64,000 bases of DNA from Methanoregulaceae archaeon UXB-2016 (GTDB taxonomy: Archaea; Halobacteriota; Methanomicrobia; Methanomicrobiales; Methanospirillaceae): NCBI GenBank assembly GCA_004332335.1, contig SISS01000038.1:1-64000 (forward strand), in the 5' to 3' direction. Position 1 is the stretch's first letter. Each line of letters starts with the position of its first letter. Position numbers and translations under genes: made by a program. The notes under the pieces are model-generated. The model was not told where the DNA came from. It did not search any database and saw only the letters and a list, made by a program, of their open reading frames with translations. Shown here piece after piece: positions 17,541 through 25,763 of the stretch.

Positions 17541-17603
17541 ATCCGGTGAGATCGGCCGGGACCGGCGCCCCTATTCCCGTTGTCCCGGTACGGGTGATCA
17601 GCC

Positions 17604-18443
17604 ATGGAACCGCGATCCGAAATGTCCGAATGGTCCGGCGAGACCGCAGAGAAGCTGCTGGCGCTGAGAGGTGAGCTCGAGCGGCTCGGCCCGGTCCTCG
17701 TCTCCTACTCAGGCGGGGTCGATTCGGCCCTGCTCGCCGTGATCGCCCGCGAGGTGCTGGGCGACCGCATGGCCTGTGCGTTCCTCGATGGCCCCCTGAT
17801 CCCGCGTACGGCTGCAGCCGAGGCGAGGGCGATCGCAGCCAGCTACGGCCTCCCGCTCGCGGTGATCCCCTTCGACCCGATCGACGACCCGGCGATCGCC
17901 GCGAACCCCCCCGACCGCTGCTACCACTGCAAGAAGGCCCTGGCCCCGCTCCTGAAACGCGAGGCCGCGGCCCGGGGCATCCCGACGGTCGTCGACGGGG
18001 TCAACTGCTCGGACTTCGCCGAGCACCGGCCGGGGCTCGTCGCCTGCGCCGAGGAGGGTGTCGTCCATCCGTTTGTGATCGCAGGGTGCACGAAGGCCGA
18101 TATCCGGGCGATCGCCCGGTGGCTCGGCCTTCCCTTTGCCGAGAAGCCCTCGGCGGCCTGCCTTGCCTCCCGCATCCCCTATGGAGAGCCCCTCACGCCG
18201 GCCCTGCTGGCGATGGTCGAGGAGGCCGAGGAGGCGCTCCGCGAGCTCGGCTTCTCCCAGGGCCGGGTCCGGGCCCACGGCCGCCTTGCCCGGGTCGAGG
18301 TGCCGGCGGCCGAGCTCGCCCGGGTGCTCGAGGCCGCGCCCCGGCTCGTCCCTGTGCTGAAGGCCGCCGGGTTCGCCTACGTGGCCCTCGACCTCGAGGG
18401 CTACCGCCCGGGGGCGATGGACGAGGTCCTGATAGAAGGATAG
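17604..18443 (+). CDS. larE: LarE-type ATP-dependent sacrificial sulfur transferase
   Basis: 279-residue PP-loop enzyme. [20 protein letters not shown] is the ATP pyrophosphatase loop; [15 protein letters not shown] and [13 protein letters not shown] are family landmarks, the latter containing the Cys that gives up its sulfur in the sacrificial LarE type. In bacteria LarE thiolates a nicotinic-acid-derived pincer cofactor for lactate racemase; no larA, larB or larC is visible here, so methanogen LarE-like proteins may feed sulfur to another acceptor. ATG 17604 follows GGTGATC. The gene stands alone before the cysK promoter and has operator site 2 at its promoter. Confidence 0.85.
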   Translation: MEPRSEMSEWSGETAEKLLALRGELERLGPVLVSYSGGVDSALLAVIAREVLGDRMACAFLDGPLIPRTAAAEARAIAASYGLPLAVIPFDPIDDPAIAANPPDRCYHCKKALAPLLKREAAARGIPTVVDGVNCSDFAEHRPGLVACAEEGVVHPFVIAGCTKADIRAIARWLGLPFAEKPSAACLASRIPYGEPLTPALLAMVEEAEEALRELGFSQGRVRAHGRLARVEVPAAELARVLEAAPRLVPVLKAAGFAYVALDLEGYRPGAMDEVLIEG

Positions 18444-18445
18444 GG

Positions 18446-18453
18446 GTATATAC
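18446..18453 (+). promoter_or_regulatory. TATA box of cysK
   Basis: GTATATAC, three bases after the larE stop. Its centre is about 26 nt before the cysK ATG, predicting a leaderless cysK mRNA with operator site 3 lying between TATA and TSS. Confidence 0.5.
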
Positions 18454-18459
18454 TCCATC

Positions 18460-18471
18460 TCACGATCGTGA
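18460..18471. promoter_or_regulatory. palindromic operator, site 3 (TCACGATCGTGA)
   Basis: Perfect palindrome with GATC replacing the AATT centre of sites 1 and 2. It ends 4 bases before the cysK ATG and begins 6 bases after the TATA box. Confidence 0.55.
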
Positions 18472-18475
18472 ACGC

Positions 18476-19405
18476 ATGAGCCGAATCTTCAACGATATCA
18501 CGGCCACGATCGGGCACACGCCCCTCGTCCGGATCAACCGCATGGCCGCCGGGCTGCCGGGCACGATCGTGGCCAAAGTCGAGGCCTTCAACCCGGGATC
18601 GAGCATCAAGGACCGTATCGGGCTCGCGATGATCCAGGCCGCAGAGGAGGCGGGCCTGCTGAAGCAGGAGACCGTGATCGTCGAGCCGACCAGCGGGAAC
18701 ACGGGCGTGGCGCTTGCGATGGTCGCGGCGGCGAGGGGCTACCGGCTCCGCCTCGTGATGCCCGAGACCATGTCGATCGAGCGGCGAAAGCTGGCGAAGG
18801 CCCTCGGGGCCGAACTGGTCCTCTCGCCGGGCGCCGGAGGCATGAAGGGCGCGGTCGCACAGGCCGAGGCGATGGCGGCCGCCGACCCGGACGCGGTCTA
18901 TATCCCCCAGCAGTTCCGGAACCCGGCGAACCCCGAGGTCCACCGCCAGACGACCGCCGAGGAGATCTGGGCCGACACGGACGGGGACGTGGACGTGCTC
19001 GTGGCCGGCGTCGGGACGGGTGGCACGATCACGGGCGTGGCCGAGGGGATCAAGGCCCGAAAGCCGTCCTTCCGGGCGGTCGCGGTCGAGCCCGCCGCCT
19101 CGCCGGTCCTCTCGGGCGGCACGCCCGGCCCGCACCGGATCCAGGGGATCGGGGCCGGGTTCGTCCCGGAGGTGCTGAACCGGTCGATCATCGACGAGGT
19201 GGTGCAGGTCACGAACGAGGACGCCTTCGAGGCGGCCCGCCGCCTGGCCCGGGAAGAGGGGATCGTGGCCGGTATCTCGTCCGGGGCGGCCATGTGGGCC
19301 GCGCTCCGGGTCGCCTCCGCCCCCGAGAGCCGGGACAAGCTGATCGTCGTGATCCTGCCCGACACGGGCGAGCGGTACCTCTCGACCGACCTCTTCGAGG
19401 CCTGA
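18476..19405 (+). CDS. cysK: cysteine synthase (PLP-dependent)
   Basis: 309-residue fold-type II PLP enzyme. [15 protein letters not shown] holds the Schiff-base Lys (K45), [12 protein letters not shown] binds the carboxylate, [15 protein letters not shown] the phosphate, and [12 protein letters not shown] the pyridine N. Forms cysteine from O-acetyl- or O-phospho-serine and sulfide; no serine acetyltransferase is adjacent, so the activated serine donor is undecided. Many methanogens instead make Cys on tRNA, so a free cysteine synthase is notable. It has its own promoter and operator site 3; a CCCTTTTTTCA run follows the stop as a likely terminator. Confidence 0.92.
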   Translation: MSRIFNDITATIGHTPLVRINRMAAGLPGTIVAKVEAFNPGSSIKDRIGLAMIQAAEEAGLLKQETVIVEPTSGNTGVALAMVAAARGYRLRLVMPETMSIERRKLAKALGAELVLSPGAGGMKGAVAQAEAMAAADPDAVYIPQQFRNPANPEVHRQTTAEEIWADTDGDVDVLVAGVGTGGTITGVAEGIKARKPSFRAVAVEPAASPVLSGGTPGPHRIQGIGAGFVPEVLNRSIIDEVVQVTNEDAFEAARRLAREEGIVAGISSGAAMWAALRVASAPESRDKLIVVILPDTGERYLSTDLFEA

Positions 19406-19409
19406 ACCC

Positions 19410-19419
19410 CCCTTTTTTC
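19410..19419 (+). terminator. T-run after cysK
   Basis: A run of six T in CCCCTTTTTTCA, a few bases after the cysK stop, with no gene until 19480. Archaeal termination commonly uses such U-tracts without a required hairpin. Confidence 0.4.
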
Positions 19420-19439
19420 ACTCCCCCGGACCCAAAAGT

Positions 19440-19451
19440 TAACAATTGTGA
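19440..19451. promoter_or_regulatory. palindromic operator, site 4 (TAACAATTGTGA)
   Basis: Identical to site 2. It lies 29 bp before the GTG of the wHTH gene that leads the desulfurase-fdhD unit. No textbook TATA is visible; AAAAGTTAA at 19435-19442 partly overlaps the site. Confidence 0.62.
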
Positions 19452-19479
19452 TTCCCCATGTTAGATATGCATCCGAGGA

Positions 19480-19791
19480 GTGATCGTTTTTGTCAGGAGC
19501 CCTCTGCCCGCTCCATCCCGCCTGCCGCCGTCGGCCAAGCTCGTCTTCACGGTGCTGGCCTGGAACGGACGGCTGACCCAGAAGGCGCTGATCGAACGGA
19601 CGGCGCTCCCCTCCCGCACGGTCCGGTACGCCCTCGGACGCCTGCGCGATGAGCACCTGATTATCGAGCGTCTCTCGCCCAGGGACGCCCGCCAGAGCCT
19701 GTACGCCGCGGTCCTGCCGGGGGCCGAACAGGGAGGGGGAGGGGACGAGCAAAACCCTTTATCCGTTCCTGAAGACCAATCGAACGATTGA
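19480..19791 (+). CDS. small winged-helix regulator
   Basis: 103-residue protein with a MarR/ArsR-like winged helix at about 18-75: SAKLVFTVLAWNGRLTQKAL, IERTALPSRTVRYALGRLRD, EHLIIERLSPRDARQSLYA. No ligand domain and no Cys, so it probably works as a dimeric DNA-binding switch or as a partner of another regulator. Start GTG 19480 overlaps a GAGGAGTGATC ribosome-binding stretch, so the exact start is uncertain. It ends five bases before the desulfurase ATG (operon). The operator site 4 lies in its promoter, so it could be either a target of, or the protein that reads, the palindrome. Confidence 0.65.
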   Translation: MIVFVRSPLPAPSRLPPSAKLVFTVLAWNGRLTQKALIERTALPSRTVRYALGRLRDEHLIIERLSPRDARQSLYAAVLPGAEQGGGGDEQNPLSVPEDQSND

Positions 19792-19796
19792 GACCC

Positions 19797-20978
19797 ATGC
19801 TGCTCGAGGACTGTCGAACCGATTTCCCGATGCTCGCGCACCTCCATTACCTGGACAGTGCATCGGTCAGCCTGACGCCCGTCCAGGTCGCGGACACGGT
19901 CCGCGAGTTCGACCTCCAGTACCGTGCGAACGTCGGGCGCGGGGTCCACCGCCTCGCGCGCATGGCCACCCTCCGGTACGAGGAGGCGCACCGGACTGTG
20001 ACCCGGTTCATCGGCGGGGCCGACGGCCTGCTCGTCGCGACCAGGAATACGACCGAGGCGATCAACATGGTCGCCTCCGGCCTCCCCTGGGAGCGCGGCG
20101 ATCGGGTCGTGACCACGCGGGCCGAGCACCAATCGAACCTCCTCCCCTGGCTCCGCCTGCGTGAGTGCGGGTTGGAGGTGGTCCTGCTCGATCCGCTGTT
20201 CGACGGGACGGTCCCCCTCGCCGCGTTCGAGGAGGCGATCGACGACTCTACCCGGCTCGTCGCGGTCACGCACGCCTCGAACGTGCTCGGCTCGGTTGCG
20301 CCCGTGAAGGAGATCGGGCGGCTCGCCCACGACAGGGGCGCGCGCATCCTCGTCGACGGCGCCCAGTCCGTGCCCCACCTTCCGGTCGACGCGACCGACC
20401 TCGGCTGCGACTTCCTCGCGTTCGCCGGCCACAAGATGCTCGGGCCGATGGCGACCGGGGTGCTCTGGATGCGCGAGCCGGTGATCGAGCCCCTCCTGCT
20501 CGGGGGCGGGATGGTCGAGGCGGTCTCGGACGGAGAGGTCCGGCCGGCGGCCGGCGCCGGGCGGTTCGAGGCCGGGACCCCGAACGTCTCGGGCCTCCTC
20601 GGGCTCGCCCGGGCGATCGAGTACCTCGAGGCGGTCGGAATGGAGGCCGTCCGGTCCCACGAGGAGCGGCTCGTCGCCCGGCTCCTCGCCGGCCTCACCG
20701 CCTGCGACGGGGTCCGGGTCCTCGGCCCCGGGGAGGCGGAGCCGCGGATCGGCGTGGTCTCGTTCGACGTGGAGGGCTACCACCCCCACGACGTGGCCCA
20801 CGTCCTCGACGAGGCCGTCCAGGTCCTGGTCCGATCCGGCCACCACTGCTGCCAGCCGCTCATGGAGCACTGCGCCTGCCCCGAGGGCGCCGTCCGGGCG
20901 AGCCTGTACCTCTACAACACCGAGGAGGAGGTGGACCTGCTGCTGGCAACCGTCGGCGAGCTGGTCCGCCAGGGATGA
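19797..20978 (+). CDS. SufS/CsdA-like cysteine desulfurase
   Basis: 393-residue class V aminotransferase-fold enzyme, group II desulfurase type. ATRNTTEAINMVASGLPWER, TRAEHQSNLLPW, THASNVLGSVAPVKEI, VDGAQSVPHLPVD and AFAGHKMLGPMATGVLW (PLP Lys) are all in order; SGHHCCQPLM carries the catalytic Cys with a second adjacent Cys. It would take sulfur from cysteine as a protein persulfide for FdhD (next gene), MoaD or Fe-S assembly. Starts at ATG 19797 (a TTG at 19788 is also in frame). Its stop overlaps the fdhD start (ATGA). Confidence 0.87.
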   Translation: MLLEDCRTDFPMLAHLHYLDSASVSLTPVQVADTVREFDLQYRANVGRGVHRLARMATLRYEEAHRTVTRFIGGADGLLVATRNTTEAINMVASGLPWERGDRVVTTRAEHQSNLLPWLRLRECGLEVVLLDPLFDGTVPLAAFEEAIDDSTRLVAVTHASNVLGSVAPVKEIGRLAHDRGARILVDGAQSVPHLPVDATDLGCDFLAFAGHKMLGPMATGVLWMREPVIEPLLLGGGMVEAVSDGEVRPAAGAGRFEAGTPNVSGLLGLARAIEYLEAVGMEAVRSHEERLVARLLAGLTACDGVRVLGPGEAEPRIGVVSFDVEGYHPHDVAHVLDEAVQVLVRSGHHCCQPLMEHCACPEGAVRASLYLYNTEEEVDLLLATVGELVRQG

Positions 20979-21760
20979 CCATGTACCACGAACTGCCCTG
21001 CATCAAGTACGAGGACGAGGCCTTTGTGCCCGCGCTCCACCCTGTTGTCGATGAAGTTCCGGTCTCGGTGATCGTGAACGGCCGCACCGCGGCCACGATG
21101 ATGACGAGCCCGATCATGCTCCAGGAGCTCGCGGTCGGGTTTCTCCTGACCGAGGGGTTGATCAAGAACACGGCCGAGATCGAGGCGCTCGCCGTGCGCG
21201 AGACCTCGGTCGAGGTGATCACGACGAATCCCCAGAAGCTGCTCTTCTCGAAGAAGAGCGTCCTCTCGGGCTGCGGGGGGACGACCTCGTTCCTCGACAC
21301 CCGCCGGCTCCCGAAGGTGCGCTCCGACCTGGTGGTCGCGCCAGAGACGATCATCGCCTCGGTCAAGGACCTCCTGAGCTCCCCCCTGCACCGGCTCACA
21401 GGCGGCATCCACGGCGTGGGGCTCGTCAAGGCCGACGGCGGGGTGGTCAGCTTTGTCGAGGATATCGGGCGGCACAACGCGCTCGACCGGGTGATCGGGC
21501 ACGCGGCCCTGAACGGGGTCGAGACCGCCGGCTGTTTCGCCGTCTCCACGGGGCGGATCTCGTCCGAGATGGCCCGCAAGTGCCTGCGCGCCGGCATCCC
21601 GCTGATCGTCTCGCGCGGAGCCACGACCTCGCTCGCGGTCGAACTGGCGGAAAAAGGAGGGGTGGCGATCGTCGGCTTCGTCCGGGCGGGCCGGATGAAC
21701 ATCTACACGCATCCCGAGCGGGTGGCCGGCGCACCGCCCCTGCCCGAGAGGGACGGCTAG
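20975..21760 (+). CDS. fdhD: formate dehydrogenase sulfurtransferase FdhD
   Basis: 261-residue FdhD passes sulfur from a cysteine desulfurase to the molybdenum/tungsten cofactor of formate dehydrogenase. Conserved blocks: NGRTAATMMTSPIMLQELAV, GFLLTEGLI, FVEDIGRHNALDRVIGHA, ISSEMARKCLRAGIP and IVSRGATTSLAVELA. The mobile-loop Cys is in VLSGCGGTTS, a single Cys where E. coli has C-x2-C. Direct coupling to the desulfurase gene fits the known IscS-to-FdhD relay. The 3' end overlaps moaE, which converges, by 4 bp. Confidence 0.93.
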   Translation: MTMYHELPCIKYEDEAFVPALHPVVDEVPVSVIVNGRTAATMMTSPIMLQELAVGFLLTEGLIKNTAEIEALAVRETSVEVITTNPQKLLFSKKSVLSGCGGTTSFLDTRRLPKVRSDLVVAPETIIASVKDLLSSPLHRLTGGIHGVGLVKADGGVVSFVEDIGRHNALDRVIGHAALNGVETAGCFAVSTGRISSEMARKCLRAGIPLIVSRGATTSLAVELAEKGGVAIVGFVRAGRMNIYTHPERVAGAPPLPERDG

Positions 21761-22200
21761 CCCGAGGAGCCGGGCCCCCAGGGGAGGGCCTCGGCGTTCC
21801 CCTCGACCCAGACCGTTCCGCCGCCCCGGAGGTGCTCCTTCTTCCAGATCGGGACATTGGCCTTCAGCTCGTCGATCATGGCGACGGCCCCCTCGAACGC
21901 CTCCTTCCGATGGCCTGCCGAGACCACCACGATCATGATGTTCTCGCCGACGTCGAGTGCGCCGATCCTGTGGACGATCGCGACCGAGAGCAGGTTGAAC
22001 CGGGCGATCCCCTTCCGGGCGATCTCCGCCATCAGCTCGCGGGCCACGGACTCGTAGGTCTCCAGGTCCATCCGGTCGATGCCGTCGTCACGGACCACGC
22101 CGTCGAAGACCACGACGGCGCCCGTGCCCGGGACCTTCGCGGCGCGGACGAGGGCCTCGATCTCAACGTCTCCCGATTGGATCCCGATATAGGGCTCCAT
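21757..22200 (-). CDS. moaE: molybdopterin synthase large subunit
   Basis: 147-residue MoaE. With thiocarboxylated MoaD it converts precursor Z (cPMP) to molybdopterin. Motifs: GAVVVFDGVVRDD (substrate loop), LETYESVARELMAEI, VAIVHRIGALDVGE, VVVSAGHRKEAF and PIWKKEHL with the catalytic Lys. ATG 22200 follows GGAGGT at good spacing, better than the TTG at 22206. It is the last gene of XRE-moeB-moaD-moaE and converges on fdhD, so both Mo/W-cofactor steps sit tail to tail. Confidence 0.93.
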   Translation of the reverse strand: MEPYIGIQSGDVEIEALVRAAKVPGTGAVVVFDGVVRDDGIDRMDLETYESVARELMAEIARKGIARFNLLSVAIVHRIGALDVGENIMIVVVSAGHRKEAFEGAVAMIDELKANVPIWKKEHLRGGGTVWVEGNAEALPWGPGSSG

Positions 22201-22202
22201 CC

Positions 22203-22481
22203 TCAACCTCCCGCGACCGGCGGAAAGACCGCGATCGTGTCCCCGTCGCGCAGCTCGAGGGTCGCGGCGTGGTCGTGCTCGATCCGCGCGGCCCCCTGCA
22301 TGACGATCACGTAGTCGAGCAGCCGTCCGTTCGGGGCGAAGAGCGCGGCCACCCCGTCGGGGGTCTGGCCGGCGAGCTCGTGGAGCACCTCGGCGAGCCG
22401 CTCGCCCTCGGGCAAGGCCAGCTCGTGGACCGGCCCGAAGCGCTCCCGGAACTGTGCGAAGAGGCGGATGGTGACGTTCAT
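22203..22481 (-). CDS. moaD: MoaD/ThiS-family sulfur carrier
   Basis: 92-residue beta-grasp ubiquitin-like protein starting MNVTIRLFAQFRERFG and ending PPVAGG; the C-terminal Gly-Gly is the site of adenylation and thiocarboxylation. It lies directly before moaE and after an E1-like gene. Besides serving molybdopterin synthase, archaeal proteins of this type can act as SAMP protein modifiers or in tRNA thiolation, and this window contains only one such carrier, so dual use is possible. The stop is three bases from the moaE ATG. Confidence 0.9.
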   Translation of the reverse strand: MNVTIRLFAQFRERFGPVHELALPEGERLAEVLHELAGQTPDGVAALFAPNGRLLDYVIVMQGAARIEHDHAATLELRDGDTIAVFPPVAGG

Positions 22482-22492
22482 AAGATCGGTCC

Positions 22493-23224
22493 TCACGAGC
22501 AGACCGGGCACCCGGTCCGCGGTTCGACCGCGATCTCCTCGGCCGAGCAGGCGAGCCCGTCCCAGAGCAGAAGCCGGCCCGTGAGCAGGTCTCCCTCGCC
22601 GGTCAGGTACTTGATCACCTCGGTCGCCTGGATGCAGCCGATGACCCCGGGGGTCACGCCGACCACGGGAAAGACCTCCTTCGGTGGGACGTTCGGAAAG
22701 AGGCAGGCGAGGCAGGGGCCACGGCCGGGGACGCACGTCGTCGCCTGCCCGTGAAACCCGCGGATGGCGCCGTGGAAGAGGGGGATCCCCCGTTCGTGTG
22801 CGACCCGGTTCAGCACGAACCGCGTCGGGTAGTTGTCCATCGCGTCCACGACCCCGTCCGCGTCTCCGATCAGCGAGGCCGCATTCTCGTCCGTGATCGT
22901 GACGCGGATCCCCTCGATCCGGATCGACGGGTTCAGGGCCCGAAGGGCCTCGACTCCGGACTCGACCTTGGGCCGGCCCAGGTCGGCGTCGCCGTGGAGG
23001 ATCTGCCGGTTCAGGTTCGTGCGCTCGACCGTATCGCGGTCGAGCAGGGTCAGCCGGCCCACCCCGGCGACCGCGAGATAGATCGCGATCGGCGACCCGA
23101 GACCCCCCGCGCCCGCGATCACGATGTGCGCGTCCTTCAGACGCGATTGCCCCTCCTCGCCGAGGCAGAGGAGCTGCCGGCCGTACCGCTCGCGTTCGGA
23201 CGAATCCAGTTCGATAGCCGCCAT
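22493..23224 (-). CDS. moeB: MoeB/ThiF/HesA E1-like adenylyltransferase
   Basis: 243-residue E1-like enzyme that adenylates the C-terminal glycine of MoaD-type carriers. ERERYGRQLLCLGEEGQSRL and VIAGAGGLGSPIAIYLAVAG (nucleotide loop), RTNLNRQILH (Arg finger) and DAMDNYPTRFVLN (Mg Asp) are present; zinc is bound by CLAC and a C-terminal CPVC. The segment where many MoeB/ThiF proteins place the extra conserved Cys is shortened, so it may only adenylate. Its ATG follows the regulator's TAG without a gap. Confidence 0.88.
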   Translation of the reverse strand: MAAIELDSSERERYGRQLLCLGEEGQSRLKDAHIVIAGAGGLGSPIAIYLAVAGVGRLTLLDRDTVERTNLNRQILHGDADLGRPKVESGVEALRALNPSIRIEGIRVTITDENAASLIGDADGVVDAMDNYPTRFVLNRVAHERGIPLFHGAIRGFHGQATTCVPGRGPCLACLFPNVPPKEVFPVVGVTPGVIGCIQATEVIKYLTGEGDLLTGRLLLWDGLACSAEEIAVEPRTGCPVCS

Positions 23225-23596
23225 CTATCCGCCCCCCGGGCGGACGTCGTCCGGAGGCGCGGACCCACCGCAGCCGCCGCGGATCGGTGGGCCTCCCTCG
23301 GCCGCCCGCTCGCGAAGGGACCGGCAGATGGCACAGAGCCGGGCCGGGACGACCTCAGGATCGCCGGTTGCGATCTCGTCGGCCGCCAGCTCGATCTCGG
23401 CCTTGACGTCGTCATCGAACTCGATCCGGTACCCCCGCTTGCCCGAGAGATACTGCGAGATCGCGGCCGGCGCCATGTCGAGGAGCTTGGCCGCCTGGAG
23501 CTGGGAATGACCCCGCCGGACCAGCGCGGAAGCGAGTGCCGCACGGATGGCGGGCAGAAGGTCCCAGACGACCTCCTGACAGGGGAGCTTGACCAT
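23225..23596 (-). CDS. XRE-family regulator with C-terminal Cys cluster (COG2522-like)
   Basis: 123 residues. About 10-60 form an XRE helix-turn-helix: AIRAALASALVRRGHSQLQA, AKLLDMAPAAISQYLSGKRG. A short helical region follows (DDDVKAEIELAADEIATG), then LCAICRSLRE and a later GGCGG, giving three cysteines at the C-terminus plus Cys6; archaeal proteins of this architecture are suspected Fe-S or metal sensors. First gene of the moeB-moaD-moaE operon and divergent from nadA, with operator site 5 between them. It is my best candidate for the protein that binds the six palindromes, by location and by its Cys ligands. ATG 23596 chosen; upstream ORF extension would run through the promoter. Confidence 0.75.
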   Translation of the reverse strand: MVKLPCQEVVWDLLPAIRAALASALVRRGHSQLQAAKLLDMAPAAISQYLSGKRGYRIEFDDDVKAEIELAADEIATGDPEVVPARLCAICRSLRERAAEGGPPIRGGCGGSAPPDDVRPGGG

Positions 23597-23636
23597 ATAC
23601 CCAAAACATATACGGGTGAGGCTCATAAAGGTTACT

Positions 23637-23648
23637 TCACAATTGTTA
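23637..23648. promoter_or_regulatory. palindromic operator, site 5 (TCACAATTGTTA)
   Basis: Exact reverse complement of sites 2 and 4. It starts about 26 nt after a CATATAC TATA at 23607-23613 for nadA, covering the nadA TSS, and lies just upstream of the CTTTATG TATA (23624-23630) for the minus-strand XRE operon. One site can therefore control both divergent units. Confidence 0.66.
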
Positions 23649-23654
23649 ATTTCC

Positions 23655-24535
23655 ATGACTCCGATCGACACACGCGAGGATGTCCTCGTCCTCGCGCATA
23701 ACTATGTTCGCCCCGAGGTCCAGGACTACGCGGACGTCGTCGGCGACAGCCTCGAGCTGGCCCGGCTCGCCTGCGAGAGCGAGAGACCGTATCTCGTCGT
23801 GGCCGGCGTGGACTTCATGGCCGAGACGGCCGCGATCCTGAACCCGGCAAGACTGTGGTCCATCCCGAGCCGCTCGCGCAGTGCGCGATGGCCTCGCGCC
23901 TCACCGTCGCCGAGATCGAGCGCGCCCGGGATCCCGACGCCGCGGTCGTCACCTACGTGAATACGTCGGCCGCGGTCAAAGCGGTCTCCGATATCTGCTG
24001 CACCTCGGCGAACGCGGCCCGGATCGTCGAGAGCCTCGACGCGGACCGCGTGATCTTCGCGCCCGACCGGAACCTGGCCGCGTACGTCGCGGCCCGGACG
24101 ACCAAGGAGGTGATCCCCGTGCCGGCGCTCGGCTGCTGCCCGACGCACCAGGCCCTCTCGGTCCGCGACGTCGAGGAGCAGATCCGTCTCCATCCCGGCG
24201 CCGAGGTGATGGTCCACCCCGAGACGACGCCGGCCGTCCAGGCGCTCGCCGACTTCATCGGTTCGACCTCGGCCATGATCCGGCGGGTGCAGGAGACCGC
24301 CGCCGCGACCGTGATCGTCGGGACCGAGGTCTCGATCTTCCACCGGATGCGGACGCTGGCGCCGGAGAAGGTCCTGGTCCCGGCCTCGGCCATGATGTCG
24401 TGCGCCGACATGCGCATGATCACGCTCGACCAGGTCGAGGAGGCCGTGCGGACCCGGACACCCGTGGTCCGTGTCGACCCCGCGGTCGCGGAGGGGGCCC
24501 GCCGGGCTCTCGAGAGGATGCTGGAGGTCGGCTGA
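23655..24535 (+). CDS. nadA: quinolinate synthase, one frameshift in this assembly
   Basis: NadA condenses iminoaspartate with dihydroxyacetone phosphate to quinolinate for NAD and uses a [4Fe-4S] cluster. The first frame (ATG 23655) gives VLVLAHNYVRPEVQDYADVV, GDSLELARLA and VAGVDFMAETAAILNP; the next frame continues VVHPEPLAQCAMA, SDICCTSANA, VPALGCCPTH, MVHPETTP, GSTSAMI, GTEVSIFHRM and MMSCADMRMITL, with the three cluster Cys regions intact. Adding one C to the CCC at about 23847 gives ILNPGKTVVHPEP, the canonical family sequence, so an assembly indel is likely. One base separates it from thiI. Operator site 5 covers its TSS; cluster dependence links it to sulfur supply. Confidence 0.88.
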
Positions 24536-24536
24536 G

Positions 24537-25645
24537 ATGGAACGCTACCTCGTCCGCTACGGCGAGATCTTTCTCAAGTCCGACCCGGTTCGGCGACGAT
24601 GGGAGCAGGTGCTCGCCGATGCGATCCGCGAGCGGATGCCGGGCGTCGTGGTCAGGATCGGCCGCGGCCGGCTCTGGCTCGACGGCCCGGTCGACCGCGA
24701 GGCTCTCTCCCGGGTCTTCGGTGTCGTCTCGTTCTCCCCGGTCGTCCCGTGCCTCCTCGAGGACCTCGATCGGGCCGTGCTCGAGTGTATGTTCCTGCAT
24801 ATCTCGGCGATCTGGAGCGGAACACCTTCGCCGTGCGCGTGAAGCGGGTGGGCGACCACCCCTTCTCCTCGCAGGAGAAGGCCGGAGCGCTCGGGGCGTT
24901 GATCGGGGCGGCTCATCCGGGATTCCGGGTCGACCTTTCGAACCCCGACGTCACGCTCCACGTCGAGATCCGGGACGAACGCTGCCACCTGTACCACGAG
25001 GTCTTCCCCGGACCGGGCGGGTTGCCGCCGGGGACGCAGGGCACCCTCGTCGCCCTCGTCTCGGGCGGGATCGACTCGCCCGTGGCCGCGTACATGATGA
25101 TGAAGCGCGGCTGCCGGATCCTCCCCATGATGGTCGCGCTCGAAGGGTACCTCGACGAGACGGCCGTTGCCAGGGCCGAGGCCGTGGTCGAGCGGCTCCG
25201 CCCGTACCAGCCAGACATCGCCCTCCACGTCCTCCACGATGGGTACCTGCAACGTGCGAAGGAGGTGCTCCGCCGGGCCGATCAGGAGCGGTACACCTGC
25301 GTCCTCTGCAAGCGGCGGATGTACCGGCTGGCCGGGGCGTACGCCGAGGAGCAGGGTGCCCTCGGGATCGTGACCGGCGAGGCCCTCGGACAGGTCGCCA
25401 GCCAGACCCTCGAGAACCTCCGGGCCCTCGACGATGCAACCCGCCTACCGGTCTACCGGCCCCTGATCGGCTTCGACAAAGAGGAGATCATCGCGATGGC
25501 GCGCCGGATCGGGACCTTCGAGACCTCGATCACGCCGGCCACGGGGTGCCAGGCCGTCCCCTCGATGCCGACCACGAAGGCGAAGCTGGAGCTCGTGGAA
25601 ACCTTCGAGGCCGCGGTCGAGCAGACCCCGGCCCGGAGCCCCTGA
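24537..25645 (+). CDS. thiI: ThiI tRNA 4-thiouridine synthase, one frameshift in this assembly
   Basis: ThiI activates U8 of tRNA with ATP and inserts sulfur (s4U). The first frame gives the ferredoxin-like/THUMP start MERYLVRYGEIFLKSDPVRR; near 24790 the frame must shift by one base (adding a G restores ...LEVYVPAYLGDL) to continue TFAVRVKRVGDHPFSSQEKA, the PP-loop ALVSGGIDSPVAAYMM, CVLCKRRMYRLA and ITPATGCQAVPSMP. No rhodanese domain is present; as in other methanogen ThiI proteins, the CVLC pair and a later Cys likely hold a Fe-S cluster. Operon with nadA. It also modifies tRNAs such as the adjacent tRNA-Cys (T at position 8). Confidence 0.88.
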
Positions 25646-25726
25646 CAACACCGCACGGCACCTGCAACTGCCCCCGGGGGGGTCGGCATGCCGGTTTCGA
25701 TCGCGGCAATTTTTACCGGCGTCCCC

Positions 25727-25737
25727 GGGTATATCCC
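25727..25737 (+). promoter_or_regulatory. TATA box of the tRNA-Cys gene
   Basis: GGGTATATCCC, palindromic, centred about 54 nt before the mature tRNA 5' end. Expected TSS about 25758, giving a roughly 28-nt 5' leader that contains operator site 6. Confidence 0.45.
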
Positions 25738-25763
25738 GTTCGGGGGCGTAGATGGTAGTGGAG

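Noticed and set aside
18562-18571. CACGATCGTG inside cysK as a seventh operator
   Set aside because: Lies in coding sequence and lacks the TCA/TGA ends (flanks are G and G); GATC-centred decamers arise by chance in this GC-rich DNA.
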